DNA from: Jaapia argillacea MUCL 33604 | Taxonomy: Eukaryota > Basidiomycota > Agaricomycetes > Jaapiales > Jaapiaceae | Length of the DNA stretch: 64,000 bases | Assembly: GCA_000697665.1 (NCBI GenBank) | Contig: KL197713.1 | Location: forward strand, 1,618,181-1,682,180 | Direction of reading: 5' to 3' | Part shown: one piece after another, positions 31,966 to 42,462 of the stretch | Layout: each line of letters opens with the position of its first letter | How positions within the stretch are numbered: position 1 is the stretch's first letter | Position numbers and translations under genes: made by a program | Notes under the pieces: model-generated | Seen by the model: the letters and a program-made list of their open reading frames with translations, nothing else | Told to the model about the DNA's origin: nothing | Database searches by the model: none

Positions 31966-34208
31966 ATCTTTCGGGATACTCGTTACCAGGCGCCGAAAGT
32001 CGCAATTTCCAGGGGAGTTAACATGGTGGGTACGCGCATCATATCAAATGTTGTTCTATCAATTGTGTTGTTTATTAGGATGAGGAAACTATCCCAGGTA
32101 TCGTTCGCCCTGAAGGCACTGGGGTTGAATATTCCTTCGAACGTGCCATGGCGAATGGTTTCAGATATGGTACAGCACTTTTAGTCCATCGTTCTGATCA
32201 GGCACTAAACCACTAACAGACCGGTCATCCGAGTGGTCCAACCTTGGCCAAGGTGCCCCAGAAGTAGGACCCATCCCACATGCACCTGCTCGCCCAACAT
32301 CAATCCCCGTACCCATGGATTCGTTATCAAATTATGCTCCAATCGCAGGTGTGAAAGGCGAGTGGAATTTGCACCTTCGAGTGGCTCCACCTGATTGACC
32401 CTCAGCTTTGCGTGAGGCTGTCGCGCGGCTGTACAACGTGACATACCGGAAAGGTATGCAGAGCCAGTACTCCTTTGAGAATGTCTATGTTGTCCCTGGA
32501 GGACGTGTTGGACTTTCTCGTGTTGCTTCTGTCATTGGTGATGTCTCCTGCGTCAGTGCCTCTCCCATCTCCAAAATATTAACTGTGCTTCTACATGAAC
32601 TGACAAAACTTCAGGCGCGCCAAGTCCCCGACTGCGATGCTTACGACCAAGTCCTGAATGCGTTCACGTGTCGACAAGACCCCACCGTGTTCGCATCTCC
32701 CATCTCCTCCATATCGCACATCCCTCATCCCATCTATTCTGTAGCCTAAAACCCGAGTGGAAATACCGCCTTGACATCGAACAGCTCAAAGTGCGTCATG
32801 AAAACTCATTGTCAAAATGGATCTCATGTCGCGCTGCCTATAGGAAGAGCTACAGTCTCGCAGTGACAAAGTCATTATCGCCTCCAACCCTCGCAACCCA
32901 ACGGGCCAAGTGATACAGTAAGGACTGTAGCATAGTCTCTACCAACAAGCTAACTGACCACTACAATTCTCTAGAGGAGAGGAACTTAAGGAACTCGTGG
33001 ATCTCAGTCGGGAGTGTTCAACCACACTCATCCTAGATGAGGTCCATGGCATCATCATTCCACCTTTGACATTCGTTAACCGACCTTTGCTTGTTTAGAT
33101 TTATTCCTGGTATATCTATCCGGACGACGAGAGCGAATTCGGCAGGTCGATCTCGTCTGCCGAGTTCATCCAAGATGTTGATGAGGTCAGGCTTCGCGAC
33201 GACATTCCATTGATATTTATATAAACATATCTTCTAGGATCCAATCATTATCATCGACGGCTTGACCAAGGTAGGGTCACAGGTTATGATTGATCTTGAA
33301 TGCCCACTTCTCTGACTGTTGTAGAACTGGCGACTACCTGGATGGCGTGTATGTTGGGTTGTCGGGCCGAAGAACCTGATTACTGCCCTATCTCAATCAG
33401 GTATATACTTATTATCTTCATTGAATGCGTGCATGGGAGCCTGATATTTGCACGGCAGGGTCAAATTTGGATGGTGGCACCAACCACCCGTCAGTTTTAT
33501 CACAAATGAGTGCATCACCGATCTCATAATCGTTTTCAGTTTCCAGCTCGCGGCCATACCACTACTAGACCCCGAACATGTTGCGTACGAGAAGGTATCG
33601 TAGAACTTGCCTTGCGCCAAAGTACTTCGCGTGTCTGAATGGGTTGTTTATTCAGGTGGCTCTTCAAAAGCATTTCAAGGAGAAGCGCGACCATACCTTG
33701 CGGCGTCTCAGGGATCTTGGTCTTGAAGTCGCCATTCCTCCTTCGAGTACATTTTATATCTGGTTGGATTTGTCGAAACTTCCTCCTCCGCTGAACAACG
33801 GTTTGGTAAGTATCTTCGCATTGATCTACCGGATTGACCTTCCTATCTCACTTGGGCCCCTACAGACATTCTTCGAGGAATTGTTGAAGGAAAAGACGAT
33901 TGTCGTTCCTGGCATATTCTTTGACGCCGACCCTTCCCACCATCGTAACTTGTTCGATTCGCCGTGCCACAACTTTGTACGCATTTCGTTTGGTGTTCCT
34001 ATGGAGGAACTTGACAAGGGTTTGTCTTTCCGAACATTGTTGCTACATACTTGGTTTAACTGAGTCTCGGCGATGGCTAGGTTTGGATGCTATAGGCCGG
34101 ATCCTGACGAAAGCGGTGGAGGAGGGTATGGGGGCGTTTGGTCATAGTTATAGGAAGCCGATGGGTGGATTGACTAATGCTGAGGTTTGGTGGGATATGC
34201 AGAGGTAA
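31966..34208 (+). CDS. PLP-dependent aminotransferase class I/II (ACC synthase-like), first exon uncertain
   Basis: Sixteen exons fit without a frame break: 31966-32025, 32079-32169, 32220-32348, 32406-32551, 32615-32667, 32745-32790, 32844-32917, 32975-33041, 33099-33185, 33238-33270, 33325-33400, 33459-33489, 33540-33594, 33656-33805, 33866-34019 and 34081-34208. Fold-type I landmarks occur in order: LGQGAPEVGPIPHAP, VVPGGRVGLSR, ASNPRNPTGQVI, TTLILDEIYSWYIYPDD with the cofactor-contacting D and Y, and DGLTKNWRLPGWR whose Lys should form the Schiff base with PLP. FYIWLDLSK and NFVRISFG close the domain. It probably transaminates an amino or keto acid in the cytosol; the substrate cannot be read from sequence. 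No ATG precedes the first visible exon except one at its very end (32023), so the true start may lie in an exon that overlaps the 3' end of the preceding gene. The junction after 32667 is the least certain internal splice. Confidence 0.85.
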
Positions 34209-35515
34209 CTCCATTGTTAAGCAAATGTAGCCGTTCATTCGGACATGAGCTACACTTGACTCTTCAAGGAGTCACCCGAGTCCATTGTTTTTCAACTTCG
34301 GATATACTGGTCTATCTATGGCTGAGGACACGACGTCCGAAAGTACAATTGGAGGCACCATCCAACTTTCGGATCCGAGGTCGTAGGCCTAACTACGGCG
34401 ATCTAAATGGATGGATAAATGGCTCGAGTTGCAGCCAGAAGATGTCCAAGTTATGGGTTTGAGCATTGGAGAATAAAGAGAGCGTATTTAATGAACTTGA
34501 TCGCTGCTGGGAGCAGTTATTATCAAAAGACGGGAGCTTGCTCACCAGTTCGATTCCGAATGAAGTCGAGGCGAGAATATCGGCGAGAATGAGAGACGGT
34601 TCAGTTCGTCATCCCTTCCTCACTCGAGGCGAGTCTTGTCCGATATTGATCCCGACTTTCCACCACGACGGGCACGGTTAAGGTGGAGGAAGAGTTGTAC
34701 GAAAGGTCGGACAGCGTGGAACAGGTGTAAATTCCCTGCGGGATACGGAGACCGCTGTGAGCCAGCCAAATTGAGGGTGGAACAGGCACGATGGGACTAT
34801 TCCAGTTGGAAAGATCCAAGAAATGCCTTCGCTGATGACAGTCGCAGCTTGGAAGACGGCTTTTAATTTACATCGGTCGACATTCTCTTTGTGCACAAAT
34901 GACACGATGTTAACCTCATTGTGCGAGCATACGTGATTCGAGGCACACAAATAATGGAGGCGATGAACGTTGATCTGATCAAGTTCATTGGCCTTGGCCG
35001 TGTTTGGCTTGGGTGCTTGGCGGAGTGTGCAAGGCTGCTCAGTACGGGCAGCTTGGGCAAAGAAAGAGTGTATTATTATAATGTTGAATAATGAGTAGAT
35101 ATATGCGCTTCAATCAAGTGGTCGAAGAGGAAGCTAGGAGGAAGCCAGAAAAAGAAGCGAATCGGAAGGAGCGTCGGGGGCTGGCTGTGGCTCGGGTCGG
35201 AAAAGTCAAGGCTGTCCTGGATCGAGACAACAGCCGGTCAATATGAACATCGACACGTTCAGGGCTAGCCAAGCTTTTCCTTTTTTCTGTTGAGAACGAC
35301 ATTCCCCTCCTTCCTCCTCCTCCCTTTGTGACCTGGGGTCATCAAAAAGTCGTTGCGCAAACCCAAATAAATCGTTGGCGGCAACCGCAGCTCAACGTTG
35401 CTCAAGGTTCCTTCAAAGTTGACTTTGCGAAATTTGATTTGGTTTGTTCTGAATTCATTCGCTTGTCTCGGAATGGTACTGACTTTGAACAACACACAGC
35501 CATCCCTCGACCAGG
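34209..35515. other. intergenic, no recognisable gene
   Basis: About 1.3 kb with only short frames. The plus frame at 34466-34681 (71 codons) starts with MENKESVFNELDRCWEQLL but has no recognised domain or splice partners. Much of the rest is presumably regulatory sequence for the membrane-protein gene at 35616. Confidence 0.45.
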
Positions 35516-35565
35516 TTGCCCCCCCACCGCCCCCTCTCCCTCTCCCCTACCCCCGCTATCTAACG
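35516..35565 (+). promoter_or_regulatory. pyrimidine-rich tract before a start codon
   Basis: An almost uninterrupted C/T run, dominated by C, ends about 50 bases before the ATG at 35616. Such CT blocks commonly precede transcription starts of well-expressed filamentous-fungal genes; the role here is inferred from position only. Confidence 0.4.
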
Positions 35566-35615
35566 AAGACAGAAGCCCATTCATCGGGCCCTAATCACGA
35601 CCAATCACCTCTAAA

Positions 35616-37777
35616 ATGGCTCAGTGCGTCCCGACAGCAACCGCAACCCTTTTCGACACCATAGTCACAAACTCCATCTCGACCTCCTTTTCAAACTCTG
35701 TATCATCTCAACCGGGATCTGTGTCTACTATTTTGTCGACTTCATGTCTCGCAACTACGAATACTACCTGTTTGCGAAGTACTGTGTTCACTAGCTTGCA
35801 AACCATTCCGGGTAAGCCCTGCCACTTGCTGCATGATGTTGGGCTGTGATTTATTGATATTGGTGCAGGCGTTGTGACAACAATTCAAGTCCCTTTCCCA
35901 ATAACAGTCCCAATAACACAAACAAATCCCACAGCAACCCTATTTGCCCCCTGTGCCTCCACTCCTAATCCACCTAACTCCCCCACCACACCAACAACGA
36001 CAACGACCCCAACCCCAACACCCACACCCACGCCTACACCTACACCTACAGTCGAGTCAATCACATCCTTCTCAACCCCCACCTCCACTTTTCTTTCAAG
36101 CTCGTCGTTTACGAACTCGGATGGAAGCGTCGTCGTTTCAGTGCAGACGATTACAAGTACAGGGTCGCCGTCGGCTGTTGTTGTACCTACTACCATCGCG
36201 TCGTCGGGTGGTGGAGGTGGGAGTACCTCTACGGTACACAAGACTAGTATTGCACCTATCGTAGGAGGTGTAGTTGGTGGTGTCGTCGTTCTCGCCGCCA
36301 TCATTGGAATCGGTTACAAGTTAATGTACGTCTTTCATCCAGCTCTCGCATTCCACCCATAATATTGAGTCTAACGCAATTTTGTGGCATTGTTAGGAAA
36401 CGCCATAGTTACTGGAACGACATTTTCGACCATGGCGACGATGTTGTCGGAGACGACCTAACTGCCCCCCACGCCGTCAAACCAGCAAAATCGGGTCGAT
36501 TCGACCTTGATTCTGAGCCTAAACCGTATCATTATGGACTTGTAGGACAAGGTGGCCCTCCGCCCCCACCTGGAGTAGGAGGGAATGCGACAGCGAATAT
36601 CGCGCCTGATGGTTCTCAAGCTGGGCAGGCTGGCAATGTCGGTGGACAAGGAGGACAAGGAGGGAATATGCAGAGTGGGTATGGAGGGGATGGGAGTCAG
36701 GCTGGACAAGGGTTTAATGGACAGGGTGGACAGGGATTTAACGCTCAGGGTGGACAAGGATTCAATGCCAACTCTGGTTATCAACCTGACGTCTCGCAAG
36801 TCGGTCAACAATTTAATCCTGGCCAGACTGGCTTCCAAGGGCCGAGTGCTGGGCAAGGATTTAACGCTCCTGGCGCTGGACAAGGGTTTAACGCTCCGGG
36901 TGCGGGACAAGGGTTTAATGCTGGATCTTCGTATGGGTTCGATGCTGGTTCCGGTGCTGGGTTCGCTCCTGGTGCTCCTGGTGCTTCTGGTGCCGGTGCT
37001 GGAGTTGGGTTCCCTGGATTCACGTCCCCTGCGTTCATTGGACCTGCCGTTTTGGGTGCTACGGGCGTCGCGGCTGGTTTAGGTGCTGGGTTTGCTGCTG
37101 TTCGCGATGATCATAGTAGGCCCAGTACAAGTAACTCGACATATCCTTTGATGAGCGGTGGAGGAGGGTCGACTTCACCACCACCTGGGGCTGCACAGCC
37201 GTATTATAGTCAACCGTATCGACCTGATGCAGTTGTTAGGCAACAAAGGATGAGTGGGGCGCTATCTGATGATGGGATGGGAGGTAGGACTAGTGTTATG
37301 AGTTGGGGAAGTACGGGTGGTGCTGGTGGAGCGGATGTTTATGGTGGTGCTACGTTTTCGGACGGGGGACACTCGCAGGGTTCTGGTGGAGGGAATTCGG
37401 GGATGGCAGCTGGGTATGGATCGCCTCCTCTTGGTGCCTTTGGTGCTGTTAGGACTGAGGGGAGTGGGAGTTCGAGTGGGGGAGTGGATAGAGCGCCTTT
37501 GCAGGTTGTTAATCCTGGAGGTGGGGGTGGGTATGGGCAAGGGATGAGTAGGAAACAGCAGATGATGAGGGATAGTGCTGTTACTGCTAGGAGGGATGAG
37601 GCGGTTGTTGTGCATAGGGATGGGGGGAGGGTGGACGGTGGAGCGGTTTCGACGCCTGGGGTTGTTGCTGAGGGGAGTGGGAGTGCGGGGGCGGGGGCGG
37701 GGGCTAGTGGGAGTGGGAGTGGGAGTGGGGCGGCTGGGGCTTCGCATGAGTTACCGCCGCCTGCGTATACAGAGTAA
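35616..37777 (+). CDS. single-pass membrane protein with Ser/Thr-rich outer part and Gly/Gln/Asn-rich repeat tail
   Basis: Exons 35616-35811, 35869-36325 and 36397-37777 encode 677 residues. The first 200 are Ser/Thr-rich, with a TP-repeat run (about residues 115-130), as in O-glycosylated cell-wall sensors. One transmembrane segment follows (SIAPIVGGVVGGVVVLAAII), preceded by a Gly/Ser linker and followed by a basic stop-transfer KLMKRH. The cytosolic part is 460 residues, rich in Gly, with repeated GQGFNAPGA and GGQGFN units, a Gly/Ala-rich hydrophobic patch (about 36960-37110) and a final PPPAYTE. This layout resembles fungal wall-stress sensor or Mid2-like proteins and agaric proteins of unknown role. 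Oddity: no classical signal peptide follows the chosen ATG, so either the start is upstream or the protein inserts by its internal segment. The function is not established. Confidence 0.75.
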
Positions 37778-38228
37778 AGAGGATGGTTTGAGGTTCGGAT
37801 ATCTATTTTATGTGACGGACCTTTTGTTGTGACGTCGGAATTGATATTTTACTTCTTTCATTGTTTGTGCGCTCTTTTGGTGGTTTGGACGGACCTTTTG
37901 TTATCTTATTATTTTCACCTTTTTTTAACCCTCATTTGAATTTACTCTGCATCCCCTCCTTTCATCACTTTTCCAAAGACTGGTATAATCTTTATGGTCT
38001 TTTTGTTGCTGGGAGTATCTCAATGGATATCGCTGGTTTATTATGTTTTGTTTTGGCTAGGTGGATGGAGAATAATCGTGGAGACGCTTGTGGCGGGAGT
38101 TAGGATTGTTTCGTGGTTGACCGAATTTGCCGATGGGCTTGACGAAACAAATCGCCCGAAGAGGAAGGATGAGATTGGGGGATGGTAGCTAGCGCAAGGC
38201 TGTCTCATCCCCACCACCGTCGTCCACT
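37778..38228. other. 3' flank and short intergenic region
   Basis: T-rich sequence after the membrane-protein stop, likely its 3' UTR, followed by the promoter of the D-aminoacyl-tRNA deacylase gene. No coding signal was seen. Confidence 0.5.
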
Positions 38229-39225
38229 ATGCGAGCTGTAATCCAACGCGTTAGCTCAGCATCGGTAACTGGTACATGCCCATTCTCTCACTTCCGCGCT
38301 CAGAATTGCATACGACATCTGATCATGCACTGGCAGTTGATAACCAAGTCGTCTCCTCAATATCCCGCGGCTTGATGGTCCTAGTCGGGATCGGAACAGG
38401 TCTTCCTTTCCGCGTTGTTGTGCGTTTGAGAAGAGGTCTGATTTGATATCGTTTTAGGATAGATGATACCCTCAATGATGTTGAGGTTTTGTCGAAAAAG
38501 ATGTGCGTTATCCTTCCTCTTCATCATCTCTGCATCGTTTGAAGTGGATCATCTATGGACGGTGGAACAGCCTTTCCCTACGCGTCTTCGATGCTGGAGG
38601 GTCGATGTGGAAAGCTAGCGTGAAAGATATCGATGGAGACCTCTTGTGTGTCTCGCAATTTACGCTACTGGCGAATACTACCAAGGGAAACAAACCGGAT
38701 TTTCATCGTGGGATGGTGATTCTAGTCTCGCTGTAGTTTTTTTTGCTTGTTGTGAGAAGCTGACGTGGTGTCGATATGTAGTCAACTGACCCAGGGAGGG
38801 AGATGTACGCCAATTTCTTAGAAAAGCTGAGACAATCTTACAAGCCTGATAAGATCAAAGGTAGGCAGAATCACCTCGAGTTAACGTTTGTAAATACTCA
38901 TTATTTGTACGGTCAGATGGTGTATTTGGCGCCATGATGAGCGTCAGCCTAACCAACGAGGTCTGTCGCATCGATGCTTATTACCCTATCCCGACATTCA
39001 CTCACCTACATCTACGCGCAGGGCCCGGTGACCTTCACCCTCGACTCTAGGAAGTTCGAATACGTCGACCAATCACCGGGAGGGAGCGGCAGCGGGACGA
39101 ATACACCCAAGGGCAAGAATAAGAACAATCTGAAATCGGGCACGAGTACACCAAAGGTAGTGGCTGAAGGTGGTAAACAGGAGTCTGTGGTTGCAGTGGA
39201 GGAGGGGGATGGTTTGCTTGGATAG
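38229..39225 (+). CDS. dtd1: D-aminoacyl-tRNA deacylase
   Basis: Seven exons (38229-38271, 38337-38399, 38463-38502, 38571-38715, 38782-38860, 38917-38960, 39022-39225) encode 205 residues. MRAVIQRVSSASVTVDNQVV is the family N-terminus. LCVSQFTLLANTTKGNKPDF holds the SQFTL motif, and SLTNEGPVTFTLDS holds the Gly-cisPro motif (GPVT) that enforces chirality in the DTD active site. The enzyme hydrolyses D-amino acids (and glycine) wrongly attached to tRNA, protecting translation in the cytosol. The family core is about 150 residues; this protein adds a C-terminal tail of about 45 residues rich in Gly, Lys, Ser and Val, as seen in some eukaryotic DTDs. The second and third introns required choosing later acceptors to keep the core motif VGIGTDDTLNDVE intact. 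Confidence 0.93.
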
Positions 39226-39924
39226 CTGTCTGAGGATCTGGATTGTTCTCTCGTGCGGGGCCGCGGGTCCACTGTTGACGTGGTGTTCTCAAGGAGATCT
39301 TGTCGGACTTCCCTGCTGGATTGCAGCGGCCTGGTGGTCATATCTTCTTTGAATCCTGGGTACGCCGAAATGGTGGTTATCTTTACACTTGGCTTGTTAT
39401 CCATCGTTGTGCTGTTCTGTGCTGAGACTCAAAGCCTGACATATGCATGGATCGAACTGTCGATAATGATGGCTACGGTCTTCGCATATGTCAGTCTCTC
39501 AATCGGACTTCAGTGAATCGTCAAGTTGGTCAGTTGATGTTGCAGGTAGGGTTTCACCAATTTGTCTCTTCGTAGACGACACAACGCACTTCGTCCGCCG
39601 TGGACCCTGTCGTGTCGTGAATTTTCTTTCCACAGCGATCAACGACGTCTCAGACACCCACGGCAAAGATCGACAGCCATCGATTGATTTCTACGCGGAC
39701 AGGCCTGGTGAAATTTTGCGTCTGGTTTGGTGGGTGCTCAGGCGATGAATTCTGGAATTCTGTGCCTAATCGTCCCTTTCTACTCTTGAAGGTTTCTATC
39801 ACCCGATTTATGAAGGCCGCACTTTCAATCTCCCATATATTTCCCCCGCATATGACCACGGTTCCCTCGAGTATCGACGAATCTTTGCCAGAGACGAGGG
39901 ACGCAAACTCCTTGCCCCTCCTTG
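39226..39924. other. interval with possible extra 3' sequence of the ABM-like gene
   Basis: On the minus strand, about 39700-39918 reads open in one frame (FASLVSGKDSSILEG, then VVICGGNIWEIESAAF), which looks protein-like but is not in frame with the main exon through any splice I could find. Plus-strand frames at 39253-39516 are hydrophobic but unsupported. Confidence 0.35.
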
Positions 39925-40440
39925 TCAGGCATCGACCCGTACACGGCTCATCCTCGAGGTGTGCTGGTTCACATCCCGTGTCTCGTCGCCCCGGAATAAG
40001 TAGACTTCATCCGTAGATTCCAGGTCCCCTCGGCCGAACCAACCCACCTCCGATTCTAACACCTTCTCGGCCGGACTTCCATCAACCTTCTTGAAAACGA
40101 GATTCTCAACACCCATCTTCGTCTCATCGAACTCGCAATCCAAATGTACCATCCATCGAATCTCCAAACAAGGCCCGAATAACCCCACCAACGCTTGATT
40201 TTCCTCGCTTTTTATCCACTCCCAATGTGCGGCTTCGTCTTCCCATCCCGTCATGAGATATATCAAGGCTGGGCTATCGTTACCAGGCTCTGACGGTTTA
40301 CTTTGTAAGAAGAGAAGCGGGTAGGTGGACCACGTTGATTGACGTTCGGAGAGCATTCGGAAGAGGGAGAGAATGTCGGGAGAATGGAAGGTGTGTTTCG
40401 GATCTGTGAATTGAAGACATGCAAACTCTGTGATCGTCAT
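39925..40440 (-). CDS. small ABM-like (dimeric alpha-beta barrel) protein, 3' structure uncertain
   Basis: The single-exon frame gives 171 residues starting MTITEFACLQF. The central GWEDEAAHWEWIKSEENQ, with its conserved Gly-Trp-Glu and His-Trp, and the preceding ALIYLMTGW strand fit antibiotic-biosynthesis-monooxygenase-like or dabb-type stress proteins found widely in fungi. A second half-domain may follow. Function is not established: related folds act as quinone-forming monooxygenases or as small stress proteins. A good intron (39921-39972) would end the protein about 31 residues later in another frame instead. Just upstream is a cluster of three ACGCGT boxes. Confidence 0.55.
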   Translation of the reverse strand: MTITEFACLQFTDPKHTFHSPDILSLFRMLSERQSTWSTYPLLFLQSKPSEPGNDSPALIYLMTGWEDEAAHWEWIKSEENQALVGLFGPCLEIRWMVHLDCEFDETKMGVENLVFKKVDGSPAEKVLESEVGWFGRGDLESTDEVYLFRGDETRDVNQHTSRMSRVRVDA

Positions 40441-40488
40441 TCTGTTTCGAGGTCTCGTTGCTATGGAGTTGATGGGGTGAAAGGTATG

Positions 40489-40553
40489 ACGCGTGGTTCT
40501 GAACTCATTTTATCACAAACGACGCGTAAGCCCAGAGTTCAGGGATGACGCGT
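40489..40553. promoter_or_regulatory. three ACGCGT boxes with an inverted repeat
   Basis: ACGCGT at 40489-40494, 40522-40527 and 40548-40553 lie within 65 bases. CTGAACTC (40499-40506) and GAGTTCAG (40535-40542) form an inverted repeat inside the outer two boxes. The cluster is 50-115 bases upstream of the minus-strand ABM-like gene, and beyond the 3' end of the esterase gene. Such clusters are typical MBF/MCB sites for G1/S transcription in fungi; activity here is inferred. Confidence 0.55.
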
Positions 40554-40730
40554 CCAAGGGGGCAGTTCTAGCACATCGCAATGATTAAATGAGATGACTG
40601 TTCTACCATCATGACTTTTGATTGTTGGTTCCGTAGCTAGTGATAGTCCAGAACCGGACAGTGATGATAAGTCCGATAAAGTTCATCCTTGTTTAGAAAG
40701 TCTCGGGGGTGGGACCTCCAACATATCCGC

Positions 40731-42163
40731 TCAAGTAGGTGGAGATGGACTTGGCGAGGATGCTAAGAAATTAAGGATCAGTACGGAGTTGCGATTCAAG
40801 GAACCGGAGAGGACGTACTCATGAACGGTCCACAAGGGATGGAGGGTGTTCAACCAGCTAATGATCACCAAGTCAGCTCCGAATGAATTAGATCCCGAGG
40901 AAGCTCAACTCACAAGTAGCTCGAAACGGGTGCACACCCAGCCACTTGCGTAGTCCTGTTCGGCGTCCCGTTCGCATAGTCCCCACAGTACCCAGTGGTG
41001 TTGACAAACCCGAAAGTCGTGGGGTTATCTAACAAGGTATTGAAAACCACTTGAGTATCGAATACACCAGCCATGGTGATATCGGTGTGGTTCATCATAA
41101 ATTCGTTAGTGTAGGTGTTGAGCCAGTAGTTATAGTCGTAGATGGCGTAGGCCACTTGGGTTGTAGTTGGGGGACCGGAGACCATGTATTGGGGAGCACG
41201 GTTGGTGGGGGGAACGGTGAGGAAGAGGAAGTTGCGGGCGCCGGCGGTATAGAGGAGTTCCATCTAGGGTCGGGGAGCGTAAGTAAAGATGATGGGAAAT
41301 CTTGGATTTGGTACACTTACTTGGCCGAAGAGGCGGTTCATGAGGACTTGGTGGAACCCGGGTTGAGTGACGTTAGTCTGCGGATGGAATGATTATCAAT
41401 TCCAGTGACCATTGTTCCCTCTCGCATAGAGTTGCGTACCCAATACCATGAGTTTCCCTAGGAACAGTGACTTGTCAGCTGGGTGGATTATTGAGTGTTC
41501 CGGGAGGTAGACTTACGACGTCGTTGATACCGATAAAAGTAACGAAGAGACTGTTGGCACTCTCCCATGGTGCTTCCGCAGGCTTACAAGCGAGGTATTC
41601 CTCGAACAATGACACCTGGTTCACAACCGACCTGAATCAATCAATAAATGTTAGCGCTGTAGTATCTTGATAATCCCATGAATACCCACAAAACGGTGGG
41701 CAAGTAGGGAGTGACAAGGGCAGAGTCGATGGTGGCACCTCCATAAGCCAAGTTATATGTCTGTTGCGGAGTGAGAACGAAAGAGGATGCGCATGAGAAG
41801 AAACCGGCATACGCTGATGGGGGTGTTGTTGTAGGTGCCAGCTGCAGATAAATGAGCGAGAATAACAGATAGCGGTAACGAAAATGCTTACTGAGGTACT
41901 CAACCCAGTTTTGACCATTTGAGGACGTCTACGAGGGATACCAACGTCCTTGTCAGAAGCACGCAAACGAAAGACAGAGGAGCTTCACTTACATAGCCTG
42001 GATCGGGTGAGTTTATCCCGTTCGAAATGTTGTACCCGTCGGTGGTGTACGAGTCACCAAACACGAACATGTACTTGGTCGCGTTCCATGGGATCGCGAC
42101 GGCGGTAGAGACACCGCACACCAAGCAGACAAGTGCAGGGAGTAAGCCACGAGTGAAAACCAT
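40731..42163 (-). CDS. secreted GDSL/SGNH esterase, CE16 acetylesterase-like
   Basis: Nine exons encode 324 residues: 41993-42163, 41892-41928, 41813-41841, 41690-41760, 41517-41631, 41440-41457, 41321-41377, 40914-41263 and 40731-40857. A signal peptide covers residues 1-23 (hydrophobic, ending STAVA). YMFVFGDSYTTDGYN carries the nucleophile S38 of block I. YNLAYGGATID and TFIGINDVGNSWYW supply the oxyanion Gly and Asn blocks. The final block reads FWLNTLHPLWTVH, with the catalytic His after N-T-L, where many SGNH enzymes have D-x-x-H; as I recall this variant is normal in the fungal CE16 group. The enzyme probably removes acetyl groups from plant-derived oligosaccharides outside the cell. 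Several N-glycosylation sequons (NAT, NHT, NTT) are present. One exon is only 18 nt. It is divergently arranged with the AP-2 mu gene, 299 bp apart. Confidence 0.9.
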
Positions 42164-42462
42164 TGTTTCAAGACTTCAACGCTTAGGGAAAAATCCCCAT
42201 CTTCCTCCCTGCCTCTTATAATTCCTGGAGCCATTCTGGTATTGTGCCCCCCCACCGAGAAAACACCGGATCGTTCTCGAGAAGCTGGCCAGGGCAGAGA
42301 AATAATATCCCAGGAAGTATTCTGGATCGCTATGAAGAAAGTTGGAAGTTGGGGTGAGGAGGAAAGGAAGCTCGCGTGGGTAGCGCGTTTGATCAGCTGA
42401 GTAGCCGACATGGTTGACCAGAATAGAAGTCACGTAACGGCTGCAACCTTGGACTTGTCTTC

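Noticed and set aside
36458-36910. 150-codon minus-strand frame with regular Leu/Ser repeats
   Set aside because: Antisense image of the GQGFN repeat codons of the membrane protein; no start context or domain.
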